Assembly: GCF_018729255.1 (NCBI RefSeq)
Contig: NZ_CP076061.1
Coordinates: 1,550,001-1,614,000, forward strand
DNA: 64,000 bases
Direction: 5' to 3'
From: Cupriavidus sp. EM10
GTDB lineage: Bacteria; Pseudomonadota; Gammaproteobacteria; Burkholderiales; Burkholderiaceae
The position numbers and the translations under genes were made by a program. This document shows, in pieces, positions 46,800 through 54,840 of this stretch (its first letter is position 1; each line of letters begins with the position of its first letter). The notes under the pieces are model-generated. The model had not been told where the DNA came from. It saw only the letters and a program-made list of their open reading frames with translations, and made no database searches.

Positions 46800-47350
46800 A
46801 TGAAGCTGATGTCCGTCGTCGCCCTTGCCTCGGCCGCCACTGTCCTGCTGACGGGGGCCACCGTGGCCGCCGGGCAGTCCAAGGCCGGTTCCAGCCCTGG
46901 TACCCCTTCCGCGCCAAGCCGGCGTGCCAACCCCGACGCGTCGCCGATCTATGGCGTGACGCTCCCGAGGGCTATCGCAACTGGCAGCTGGTCGGCCCCG
47001 CCCTGGAAGGCGAGCCGCTGAACGAACTGCGCACCGTGGTGGGCAACAAGATCGCCATCGATGCGTACAAGCGCGGCGAGCTGCCATTTCCCGATGGCGC
47101 GGTGCTGGTCAAGCTGGCGTGGAAATACACGCAGTCTCCCGAGTTCAAGTCGGCCCTGGTGCCCGGGCATGCCACGACCGTGCAGGTGATGGTCAAGGAT
47201 TCGAAGAAGTACGCCGCGTCGGGCGGCTGGGGCTACGGGCGCTTTATCGGCGGCAAGCCCGCGGATCTGGCACAGCACCAGACCTGCTTTGCCTGCCACG
47301 CCTCGCTCGTCAAGAACCGCGATTATGTGTTTACGCGCCTCGCACCGTGA
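46800..47350 (+). CDS. cytochrome P460 family protein (one apparent frameshift)
   Basis: Exported c-type haem protein of about 183 residues. ATG 46800 (GGAG upstream) begins a signal peptide 'MKLMSVVALASAATVLLTGA' with cleavage after 'VAA'. The frame breaks at the C run 46964-46966; repair gives 'SPIYGVTLPEGYRNWQLVGP'. Then come 'ELRTVVGNKIAIDAYKRGEL', 'FPDGAVLVKLAWKYTQSPEF', and the C-terminal haem site 'CFACH'. P460 cytochromes oxidise hydroxylamine or related nitrogen compounds, or handle NO; activity here is not shown. The Lys that crosslinks haem may be the one in 'LVKLAWK', inferred. Confidence 0.82.
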
Positions 47351-47522
47351 TGCCTTGGCGCGCAGGCGCCACGCCAGCGTGCCATTTCGAAAAATGCGTG
47401 CGCTTCGAACAAGGCGGCGCGCCGACATCGTTCAAGCTTCGGCGGCGCCGCCCCGTGGCTTTCCATTGCCGTTTCCGGCCGGATATCGCTGTCCGGCCCT
47501 TTACCCAAGAGAGAGGATGATG

Positions 47523-47867
47523 ATGACCAAGAAGACCGTATCGACGCTGATCGTCGCTGCCCTGACCGCCCTGGGCGCCCTGCAGCTGGCCCATGCACAG
47601 GCCAATTCGGGCCGCACGCTGCGCAAGGCCGACCCCTACACCGACGGCGCCAAGGTCGGCAAGCCCGACCCGTATCTGGACGGCGCAAAGTCCGACAACA
47701 AGTTCGATCCCTACACCGGCGGCGCCAAGTCGTCGACCCGTACGGACCTGGCTCCGCGCAAGGCCGATCCCTATACCGATGGCGCCAAGGTCGGCAAGCC
47801 GGATCCGTACACCGACGGCGCAAGGATTGGCAAGCCCGACCCGTACACCGACGGCGCGCGGAAGTAA
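47523..47867 (+). CDS. secreted DPYTDGA-repeat protein
   Basis: 114-residue exported protein from ATG 47523 (three ATG in a row at 47517, 47520 and 47523; the GAGAGG site fits the last). A signal peptide ends 'LQLAHA'. The mature part is almost all repeats: six copies of DPY-T/L-D/G-GA-K/R joined by short 'VGKP'-like spacers, a period of about 11-12 residues, with one copy set apart by 'SSTRTDLAPRKA'. No Cys, no aromatic other than Tyr and Phe. Asp-rich units could bind cations. It follows the P460 gene by 172 bp. Function unknown. Confidence 0.75.
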   Translation: MTKKTVSTLIVAALTALGALQLAHAQANSGRTLRKADPYTDGAKVGKPDPYLDGAKSDNKFDPYTGGAKSSTRTDLAPRKADPYTDGAKVGKPDPYTDGARIGKPDPYTDGARK

Positions 47868-48094
47868 GCCCGGGACGCACGCGCCAGGATGGGCGTCCGA
47901 AAGGACGCCGTCCGCGCTGGCGCGGGGCGCGAAGCCACGCGCACTTGCCTCCAGATTCGCCCCGCCACACGCCGATACAAATCCCGAGGCTCCGCCACAC
48001 AAGCCGGATACATCCGCCTTTCATCATGCAATCAACGCTGCGGCCGCCAATGGTGGTGGGCCGGCGAGACATTCAGCAAGTGATGGAGGGCAAC

Positions 48095-49447
48095 ATGAAC
48101 AACACCGATAAATCGAACCAGATTCCCGCAGCGAAGCGCATCACGCGACGTGGCTTCCTGGGCGTGTCCGCCGCCGTTGCGGGCTACGGCATGGGCATTG
48201 CCGCGTTTCCCGGCGACGCCATGGCCGAACAGGTTGTGGAAGGCGCAACGGCTACGGCGGTGCCGACCGATGCCATCCGCCCGTTCCGTGTCGCGTTTCC
48301 ACAGGAAGCGCTGCAGGATCTGAAGCGACGAATCCTGGCCACGCGCTGGCCGACCCGCGAAACCGTCACCGATGCGTCGCAGGGCGTGCGCCTGGCCACG
48401 GTGCAGCAGCTTGCGCGCTACTGGACCACCCAGTATGACTGGCGCAAGGTCGAAGCCCGCCTCAATGCCCTGCCGCAGTTCAAGACGACCATCGATGGCG
48501 TCGACATCCATTTCATCCACGTGCGGTCGAAGCATGCCAACGCGCTGCCGGTGATCGTCACGCATGGCTGGCCCGGGTCGGTGATCGAGCAGCTGAAGAT
48601 CATCGGCCCGCTGACCGACCCGACCGCGCATGGCGGCCAGGCGTCCGACGCGTTCGACGTGGTGATCCCGTCGATTCCCGGGCACGGCTTCTCCGGCAAG
48701 CCCACCGAGACGGGCTGGGACCCCGTGCGCGTGGCCCGTGCCTGGATCGTGCTGATGCAGCGCCTGGGCTACAGGCAGTACGTTGCGCAGGGCGGCGACT
48801 GGGGCGACGCGATCTCGGAGCAGATGGCGCTGATCGCGCCCAAGGGTTTGCTGGGCATCCACGTCAACATGCCCGCGACCGTGCCGGCAAACATCTCGAA
48901 GGCGCTCAAGTACGGCGAACCGGCACCGGCGGGGCTGTCCGCCGAGGAGCAGCATGCCTTCGACCAGCTCGATACGTTCTTCAAGCACGGGCTGGGCTAT
49001 GCGATCGAGATGGCAAATCGCCCGCAGACGCTCTATGGCATCGAGGATTCTCCGATCGGCCTGGCCTCCTGGATGCTCGATCACGATGCCGCGAGCCACG
49101 ACCTGATCGCGCGCGTGTTCGACGGCCAGAGCGAAGGACTGACGCGCGACGACGTGCTCGACAACATCACGCTGTACTGGCTCACGCGGACGGCGGTGTC
49201 GTCGGCCCGGCTGTACTGGGAAAACAAGCTGCCGTTCTTCGACGTGAAGAACCTGCAGATTCCGGTGGCCGTGAGCGTCTTCCCGGACGAGATCTACGCC
49301 GCGCCGCGCAGCTGGACCGAGCGTGCATATCCGAAGCTGATCCGCTACAACCGCCTGCCGAAGGGTGGCCACTTTGCGGCGTGGGAGCAGCCAGCGGTGT
49401 TCTCCGAGGAACTGCGGGCCAGTTTCCGACCGCTGCGGAGCGCGTGA
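48095..49447 (+). CDS. Tat-exported epoxide hydrolase
   Basis: 450-residue epoxide hydrolase. ATG 48095 follows GGAGGG. The N terminus has a Tat signal, 'RITRRGFLGVSAAVAGYGMG', then the epoxide hydrolase N-terminal domain with 'IRPFRVAFPQEALQDLKRRI' and 'WPTRETV', and an alpha/beta hydrolase core: oxyanion 'THGWPGS', nucleophile Asp in 'VAQGGDWGDAISEQMA', and the catalytic His in 'PKGGHFAAWEQPAVF'. This type of enzyme hydrates epoxides and is usually cytoplasmic; export as a folded protein is unusual. The frame is open further upstream, but the Tat motif and ribosome site fix the start. Confidence 0.88.
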   Translation: MNNTDKSNQIPAAKRITRRGFLGVSAAVAGYGMGIAAFPGDAMAEQVVEGATATAVPTDAIRPFRVAFPQEALQDLKRRILATRWPTRETVTDASQGVRLATVQQLARYWTTQYDWRKVEARLNALPQFKTTIDGVDIHFIHVRSKHANALPVIVTHGWPGSVIEQLKIIGPLTDPTAHGGQASDAFDVVIPSIPGHGFSGKPTETGWDPVRVARAWIVLMQRLGYRQYVAQGGDWGDAISEQMALIAPKGLLGIHVNMPATVPANISKALKYGEPAPAGLSAEEQHAFDQLDTFFKHGLGYAIEMANRPQTLYGIEDSPIGLASWMLDHDAASHDLIARVFDGQSEGLTRDDVLDNITLYWLTRTAVSSARLYWENKLPFFDVKNLQIPVAVSVFPDEIYAAPRSWTERAYPKLIRYNRLPKGGHFAAWEQPAVFSEELRASFRPLRSA

Positions 49448-49466
49448 ACGGAAGGCGGCGACGCGC

Positions 49467-49703
49467 CTACTTCACGGAGCCGCCGAGCACTTCGCGCCGC
49501 GCGCGCAACACATGGATCGACTGTCGCAAGGTGCTGAGCGTGCCGACGGCCTGGGCGTCACCACCGACGGCCGAAGCGCGCGCGGCAAGTTCCGCGCGTC
49601 GCAGTTCGGCCTCGCGCTCGGCGATATAGCGGTCAAGAATCACCAGATCCCGCAGGGCTTTTCCTTTTGCATGGATTTCATCGGGGATGGAGGGATGGCT
49701 CAC
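49467..49703 (-). CDS. small helical hypothetical protein (family A)
   Basis: 78 residues starting with GTG 49703 ('MSHPSIPDEIHAKGKALRDL'), predicted coiled coil: 'VILDRYIAEREAELRRAELA' and 'LSTLRQSIHVLRARREVLGG'. The layout matches 54042-54401 closely, with 'DRYIAE' identical in both, then a charged helix, a break, and an L-x-x-L-R-x-S/T helix. Convergent with the epoxide hydrolase, 19 bp apart. No known domain. Confidence 0.6.
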   Translation of the reverse strand: MSHPSIPDEIHAKGKALRDLVILDRYIAEREAELRRAELAARASAVGGDAQAVGTLSTLRQSIHVLRARREVLGGSVK

Positions 49704-49873
49704 TTCACTATATGGCCCGCGCCAGCGTGCGCACCGTGGAATGCGCCGCGAAAACGGCTTATTCGCATGTCCGAATAGATTGCATTACGGACAACATGTG
49801 GCGTCACGGCCGGACATATATTCCGATTGCTCTTGCTCGTATCGCGCCACGCAAGAGAGTCAGTTCGTATTCG

Positions 49874-49903
49874 AGCCGCTCCATTGCGAGCGGCTTCTTT
49901 TTT
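49874..49903 (+). terminator. plus-strand terminator upstream of the CheB-CheR hybrid
   Basis: AGCCGCTC (49874-49881) pairs with GAGCGGCT (49888-49895) over CATTGC, followed by TCTTTTTT. No plus-strand gene lies upstream in 49704-49873. It ends 99 bp before the hybrid kinase start, like the terminator before the Mn-catalase gene. It could close a small RNA or act as a leader attenuator. The rest of 49704-50002 shows no gene. Confidence 0.55.
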
Positions 49904-50002
49904 GCGCGGGCTTCCTGGCTGGCGGGCTTGGGATCAGGCTGTGGCGAGCTTCTTGCGTAGTATGATGGCGCTCTCCATTCAGCATCGGCGCGTCCTACGT
50001 TC

Positions 50003-53000
50003 ATGGCTCGGTCCAAGGTGAAATCCATCCCCAGTCAGCTTCACTTTCCTGTCGTGGGAATCGGCGCATCCGCCGGCGGGATCGAGGCATTGCGGCAGTT
50101 CTTCGAGGCGCTCCCGGGGCGCACGGGTGCCGCGTACGTCATTGTCCTGCACCTGTCCCCGGATCACAGCAGCTCCCTGCCGGGCATCCTGTCCGGCGTG
50201 ACCTCCATGCCGGTGCAGCAGGTCAACGAAGCGACGATCATCGAGCCCAACCACGTCTACCTGATTGCTCCGTCGATGGTGCTGACCATGATCGACGGTT
50301 ACCTGCGGGTACAGGCGCCCGCGTCCCACGACGACCGCCGCATGGCCATCGATTTGTTCCTGCGGTCGCTGGCCGAAGCCCATGGCGACCGCTCCGTGGC
50401 CATCGTGCTGTCGGGTGCGGGCGCCGATGGTGCCGTGGGCATCACGCGCGTGAAGGAGCTGGGCGGCATCGTGATGGCCCAGCAGCCCGAGGATGCGTCG
50501 TTCTCCAGCATGCCGCGCGCCGCCATCGGCACGGGCCAGGTCGATTTCGTGCTGCCGGTGGCCGACATGCCGCAGCGGCTGCTGGAAATGTGGTCGAACA
50601 AGCGGCGCATCCGCACCACCGTGGAGGCCGACCCGGACGCCGACGACGCCATCGCCACGGACAACGAGCGCATCCTGCGCGAGATCATGGTCATCCTGCG
50701 CACGCGCACCGGCCACGATTTCCGGCAGTACAAGCGCGCCACCGTGCTGCGCCGCATCGAGCGGCGCATGCAGGTTGGGGGGCTGTCCGAATTGCAGGAG
50801 TACCGCGACTTCCTGCACGACCACCCCGACGAGACGCCGCACCTGCTGCAGGACATGCTGATCAGCGTGACCAACTTCTTCCGCGACAAGGACGCCTACG
50901 ACCTGCTGCAGAACGACGTGGTGCCGCAGCTGGTGGAGCATCGCATCGAGAACGAGCCGGTGCGCATCTGGTCCGCCGGCTGCGCCACGGGCGAGGAAGC
51001 CTATTCGCTGGCCATGCTGCTGCAGGAAGCTTCGTCGCGCAACGCCGAGGCCGTGCCATTCCAGGTGTTCGCCACCGATATCGACGAACGGGCGATCTCG
51101 TATGCGCGTGCCGGGCTGTATCCGGAATCGATCCTGGCCGACGTGGATCCGGGCCGGGTGCGCCAGTTCCTGGTCAAGGACGCCGCGCATTACCGCATCA
51201 AGAAGGAACTGCGCGAACACGTGCTGTTTGCCCTGCACAACGTGCTGCGCGACCCGCCGTTCTCGCGGCTGGACATGATCTGCTGCCGCAACCTGCTGAT
51301 CTACCTGGATCGCGAGGCACAGCTCGAAGTCCTGCGCACGTTCCATTTTGCGCTGCGCCCCGGCGGCTACCTGTTCCTGGGCAGTTCCGAGGCGGCGGAC
51401 AGCGTCAGCACGCTGTTCACCGTGGTGGACAAGAAGGCGCGCATCTACCGGGCCAACGTGGCGGTGCGCGGCGACGCGCCGGTGCCGATGTCGGCCGCCA
51501 TGCAGAACATGCGCATGCCCATTGCCATCATGCAGCCGCCCGGGCGGCGCAAGTTCTCGTTCGGCGACCTGCATCAGCGGCTGGTGGAGCAGCATGCGCC
51601 GCCCAGCGTGCTGGTCAGCCGCGAATCGGACATCGTTCACCTGTCGGACCGGGCCGGGCGCTTCCTGGAGTACGCGGGCGGCGAGCCGTCGCACAACGTG
51701 ATCGCGGCGGTGCGGCCCGAGCTGCGGCTCGAACTGCGCACGGCCATCTTCCAGGCGCTGCAGGCCAACCACAGCGTGGAGGCGCGGCGCGTGCAACTGA
51801 CGCGCGACGGGCGCAACTACTTCGTCAACATGATCGCGCGGCCGGTGCATGACGCCGAGGCCAACGCCGATTTCGTGCTGATCCTGTTCCATGAGGTCGA
51901 GGACAGCATGAGCGAGGCGTCGGACGCCCCGCAGAAGCGCCAGCCGGACCCGATCGTGAGCCAGCTCGAACGCGAACTGCACCGCACCAAGGAGCAGCTG
52001 CAGGCCACCATCGAGCAATCGGAGACCTCGACCGAAGAGCTGAAGGCGTCCAACGAGGAACTGCAGGCGATCAACGAGGAACTGCGCTCGGCCACCGAGG
52101 AACTGGAGACCAGCAAGGAAGAGCTGCAGTCGATCAACGAAGAGCTCACCACGGTCAACGCCGAACTGAAGTCGAAGGTCGAGGAAACCAGCAAGATCAA
52201 CGACGACCTGCAGAACCTGATCATGGCCAACGACATTGGCACGATCTTCGTCGACCGGAATATCCGCATCAAGCGCTACACGCCGCGCGCGACCGACGTG
52301 TTCAGCATCATTCCGTCCGATATCGGCCGGTCGCTGCTCGACATCACGCACCGGCTGGACTACGACAAGCTGTCTGACGACGCGGCTGAGGCATTCGACT
52401 CGCTGCGGCTGATCGAGCGCGAAGTGCAGAGCAGCGATGGCCGCTGGTATCTGGCGCGCTTCCTGCCGTACCGCACCACCGAGGACCGTATCGACGGCGC
52501 GGTGCTGTCGTTCATCGACATCACCTCGCGCAAGGCGGCCGAGGCGCAGTTGCGCGAGGGCGAGCGGCGCATGCGCATCGTGGCCGAGAGCACGCGCGAC
52601 TACGCCATCATCACCTTCGACGACGACGGCCGCATCACCAGCTGGAACATGGGTGCCGAGCGCATTTTTGGCTACACCGAGGCGGAACTGCTGGGCGAGC
52701 CGGCCGATGTGCTGTACCTGCCCCAGGACCGCGACCGCGGTGTGCCGGCCGAGGAACGGGCGCAGGCGCGCAAGTTCGGGCGGGTCGAGGAAGACCGGTG
52801 GCACCTGCGCAAGGACGGCACGCGCTTCCGCTCGACGGGTGTGCTGTCGCGCCTGGAGCAGTCGGGGGTCAGCGGCTACGCCAAGATCTGCCGCGACATG
52901 AACGAGGCGCTGCCGGCCGGGGCCCTGCGCCTGGACGGCGGATTCCGCTCCACGCCTGTGCAGGATCATCGCGACGAATTCCTGGCGGTGGCTTCGCATG

Positions 53001-54064
53001 AACTGAAGCATCCGCTGAACCTGATCAGCGCCAGCAGCGAACTGATCGGACGCTCCGCCGAGGCGCGCCGCAACCCCATGATCGCCCGGGCGACGGAAAC
53101 GATCCGCCGCACCGTGCTGGGCCAGGCGCAGATCATCGACGACCTGCTGGACATGTCGCGCGTGCGCACCGGCAAGCTGTCCGTATCGCGCGCGACCATC
53201 GATTTTGGCCAGGTCGTCCGGCATGTCTGCGAGGCCGTGCGCGGCGATGCGGACCAGCAGGGCACGACGCTGGAGGAAGTATTGCCGTCGCAGCCCGTCT
53301 GGATTCATGCCGACGTGACGCGCATCGAACAGGTGGTGTGGAACCTGCTCAGCAACGCGCTGAAGTTCACCGAGCGTGGCGACCGCATCAAGGTGGCGCT
53401 GGAAAGCGATGCCGGCACCGCGCGACTGATCGTCACCGATACCGGGATGGGTATCGATGCCCAGGCATTGCCCCATATCTTCGACATGTTCCGCCAGGGC
53501 AGCGCCATGCGGGCACGGTCGCGCGGCCTGGGCATCGGCCTGAACCTGGTGAAGGAAATCACGACGCTGCACGGCGGCACCGTGGAAGCCGCATCGGATG
53601 GCGCGGGCCACGGCAGCACCTTCACCGTGACGCTGCCGGTCGGCGCGCCGGCGTCCGCCGACGACGCGGCCGATGCCTTGCCGGCGTCCCTGTTGCGCGG
53701 CATGCACGTGATGCTGGTGGACGACGACGTGCAGACGGTGGATACCTTCCGCATGCTGCTCGAGGCCGAGGGCGCTGTCGTGGACGTGGCCAACGATGGC
53801 GAATCGGCACTGGCCTCCATGCAGGCCCGCACGCCGGACCTGCTGTTGTCCGACATTGGCATGCCTGGCATGGACGGCTATCAGCTGGTCCACCGGGTAC
53901 GCGGACAGGCCGCGCTGAAGGAGGTGCCCGCGATCGCGCTGAGCGGCTACGGCCGCCACAGCGACGTGGACGCGGCCTTGCAGGCCGGCTTCGACGCGCA
54001 CCTGCCCAAGCCGGTCATGCTGGACGACCTGCTGTCCACGCTCATGCGCCTTCGGCTTGCGTGA
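50003..54064 (+). CDS. CheB-CheR-PAS-histidine kinase-receiver hybrid protein
   Basis: Single 1353-residue protein with, in order: a CheB methylesterase domain (1-195; Ser23 in GASAGG, His50, Asp142), a CheR methyltransferase (about 215-485; SAM loop 'SAGCATGEEAYS' at 324-335, 'CRNLLIYLD' at 428-436), a PAS-like region (540-640), a long coiled coil (about 655-735, many 'EEL' repeats), two PAS domains (about 740-970), HisKA (His999 in 'ASHELKHPLN'), an ATPase domain ('NLLSNALKFTERGD', 'DTGMGIDAQ', 'GLGIGLNLV') and a C-terminal receiver (Asp1284 in 'LLLSDIGMPGMDG'). All catalytic residues are present. No membrane segment; probably a cytoplasmic sensor that also modifies methyl-accepting proteins. 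Confidence 0.93.
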   Translation: MARSKVKSIPSQLHFPVVGIGASAGGIEALRQFFEALPGRTGAAYVIVLHLSPDHSSSLPGILSGVTSMPVQQVNEATIIEPNHVYLIAPSMVLTMIDGYLRVQAPASHDDRRMAIDLFLRSLAEAHGDRSVAIVLSGAGADGAVGITRVKELGGIVMAQQPEDASFSSMPRAAIGTGQVDFVLPVADMPQRLLEMWSNKRRIRTTVEADPDADDAIATDNERILREIMVILRTRTGHDFRQYKRATVLRRIERRMQVGGLSELQEYRDFLHDHPDETPHLLQDMLISVTNFFRDKDAYDLLQNDVVPQLVEHRIENEPVRIWSAGCATGEEAYSLAMLLQEASSRNAEAVPFQVFATDIDERAISYARAGLYPESILADVDPGRVRQFLVKDAAHYRIKKELREHVLFALHNVLRDPPFSRLDMICCRNLLIYLDREAQLEVLRTFHFALRPGGYLFLGSSEAADSVSTLFTVVDKKARIYRANVAVRGDAPVPMSAAMQNMRMPIAIMQPPGRRKFSFGDLHQRLVEQHAPPSVLVSRESDIVHLSDRAGRFLEYAGGEPSHNVIAAVRPELRLELRTAIFQALQANHSVEARRVQLTRDGRNYFVNMIARPVHDAEANADFVLILFHEVEDSMSEASDAPQKRQPDPIVSQLERELHRTKEQLQATIEQSETSTEELKASNEELQAINEELRSATEELETSKEELQSINEELTTVNAELKSKVEETSKINDDLQNLIMANDIGTIFVDRNIRIKRYTPRATDVFSIIPSDIGRSLLDITHRLDYDKLSDDAAEAFDSLRLIEREVQSSDGRWYLARFLPYRTTEDRIDGAVLSFIDITSRKAAEAQLREGERRMRIVAESTRDYAIITFDDDGRITSWNMGAERIFGYTEAELLGEPADVLYLPQDRDRGVPAEERAQARKFGRVEEDRWHLRKDGTRFRSTGVLSRLEQSGVSGYAKICRDMNEALPAGALRLDGGFRSTPVQDHRDEFLAVASHELKHPLNLISASSELIGRSAEARRNPMIARATETIRRTVLGQAQIIDDLLDMSRVRTGKLSVSRATIDFGQVVRHVCEAVRGDADQQGTTLEEVLPSQPVWIHADVTRIEQVVWNLLSNALKFTERGDRIKVALESDAGTARLIVTDTGMGIDAQALPHIFDMFRQGSAMRARSRGLGIGLNLVKEITTLHGGTVEAASDGAGHGSTFTVTLPVGAPASADDAADALPASLLRGMHVMLVDDDVQTVDTFRMLLEAEGAVVDVANDGESALASMQARTPDLLLSDIGMPGMDGYQLVHRVRGQAALKEVPAIALSGYGRHSDVDAALQAGFDAHLPKPVMLDDLLSTLMRLRLA

Positions 54065-54401
54065 CGGCTGACGTGCCCTCGGGGCGCGCCGCGGGTGCCG
54101 GGGGCTCGGCCGGCATGGCTTCCAGCACAAAGCGCCGATGCCGGCGTAGCGCGTCCACGGTCTCCCGCAGCGCGGACAGCAGCTCGAACCCATGGCGCGT
54201 CGGCAGGCCGTCCTGCTGCATCTGTCGCAGCACGCCAATCTGCCTGCGGATAATCACCCGGCCCTCGGCGATGTAACGGTCGACCTGGGCCAATGCCGCA
54301 ACGGGGTCGAAGAGGCGACGCTGGCCATTGCGGCCCGGAGCCCCGCCAGCCCCGCCAGCCCCGCCAGGCCCGCCATGTCCGGTATGGGACCGATCATGCA
54401 T
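54042..54401 (-). CDS. small helical hypothetical protein with Gly-rich N terminus (family A)
   Basis: 119 residues from ATG 54401. The N terminus is a His/Gly-rich segment, 'HTGHGGPGGAGGAGGAPGRN', encoded by 9-bp repeats at about 54349-54384. It is followed by 'LAQVDRYIAEGRVIIRRQIG', 'LRQMQQDGLPTRHGFELLSA' and 'LRETVDALRRHRRFVLEAMP', the same plan as 49467-49703 and 28123-28362. It overlaps the upstream gene by 8 bp (coupled) and the convergent hybrid kinase end by 23 bp. Function unknown. Confidence 0.65.
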   Translation of the reverse strand: MHDRSHTGHGGPGGAGGAGGAPGRNGQRRLFDPVAALAQVDRYIAEGRVIIRRQIGVLRQMQQDGLPTRHGFELLSALRETVDALRRHRRFVLEAMPAEPPAPAARPEGTSAVTQAEGA

Positions 54402-54657
54402 GGAGCGACTCTGGATGCTCGGCGGCAGACGCGGGCTGCTGGACGTAGCCCGGACACTGGTTGCGGTCGATCCAGTGCTTGCCCCAGGCCAGCCCTTCGG
54501 CCATGGCCCGTTCGCAGGTCCGGAAGACGCCGATATCGCACGATTGCACCAGGACGGCGCCACTCTGCGCCACGCGCCCCGATGCCTGCCAGCTGTTCTC
54601 GCCCAGGAACAGCGCTGCGCCTTCGACGGTATGTCCATAGTACTGTTGCGTTGCCAT
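54394..54657 (-). CDS. small hypothetical protein (family B)
   Basis: 87 residues from ATG 54657 ('MATQQYYGHTVEGAALFLGE'), with AAGGAG upstream. A small beta-rich N-terminal half has 'NSWQASGRVAQSGAVLVQSC', then a helix 'FRTCERAMAEGLAWGKHWID', and a tail 'RNQCPGYVQQP'. It aligns with 29366-29587 and 29607-29867. Its stop overlaps the start of the family A gene. The start region carries three 11-bp direct repeats, an unusual feature for such a short gene. Confidence 0.65.
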   Translation of the reverse strand: MATQQYYGHTVEGAALFLGENSWQASGRVAQSGAVLVQSCDIGVFRTCERAMAEGLAWGKHWIDRNQCPGYVQQPASAAEHPESLHA

Positions 54658-54666
54658 GGCGGTCTC

Positions 54667-54696
54667 CTTGTCTCCAGCTTGTCTCGAACTTGTCTC
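54667..54696. repeat. three direct repeats, 11-bp period, before the small-gene pair
   Basis: CTTGTCTC is repeated at 54667-54674, 54678-54685 and 54689-54696, exactly 11 bp apart (about one helical turn). On the coding strand of the small genes they read GAGACAAG and reach to within 9 bp of the start codon. Likely an operator array or leader element; the pseudo-recombinase encoded just to the right is a possible binder. Confidence 0.7.
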
Positions 54697-54840
54697 CCAC
54701 TGGCCAGGCATGTCCATTGCCTGTCAAAAAATTGTAAGAAGTCCGCTCTTCTGGCGAAACCGTGCAGCGTTGTCCAGAATGTTCAGGTTCAGGACATCAC
54801 CTGATATGCTGTGCACTCACTATCGGTCACGCACCGTCCC

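Noticed and set aside
49979..54238. 1419-codon minus-strand open frame opposite the CheB-CheR hybrid
   Set aside because: Same cause; the plus-strand protein has complete catalytic motifs for five domain types, and the antisense product has none.
54349..54384. 9-bp CCCCGCCAG repeats as an intergenic regulatory array
   Set aside because: They lie inside the coding frame of the small gene 54042-54401 and encode its Gly/Ala-rich segment.
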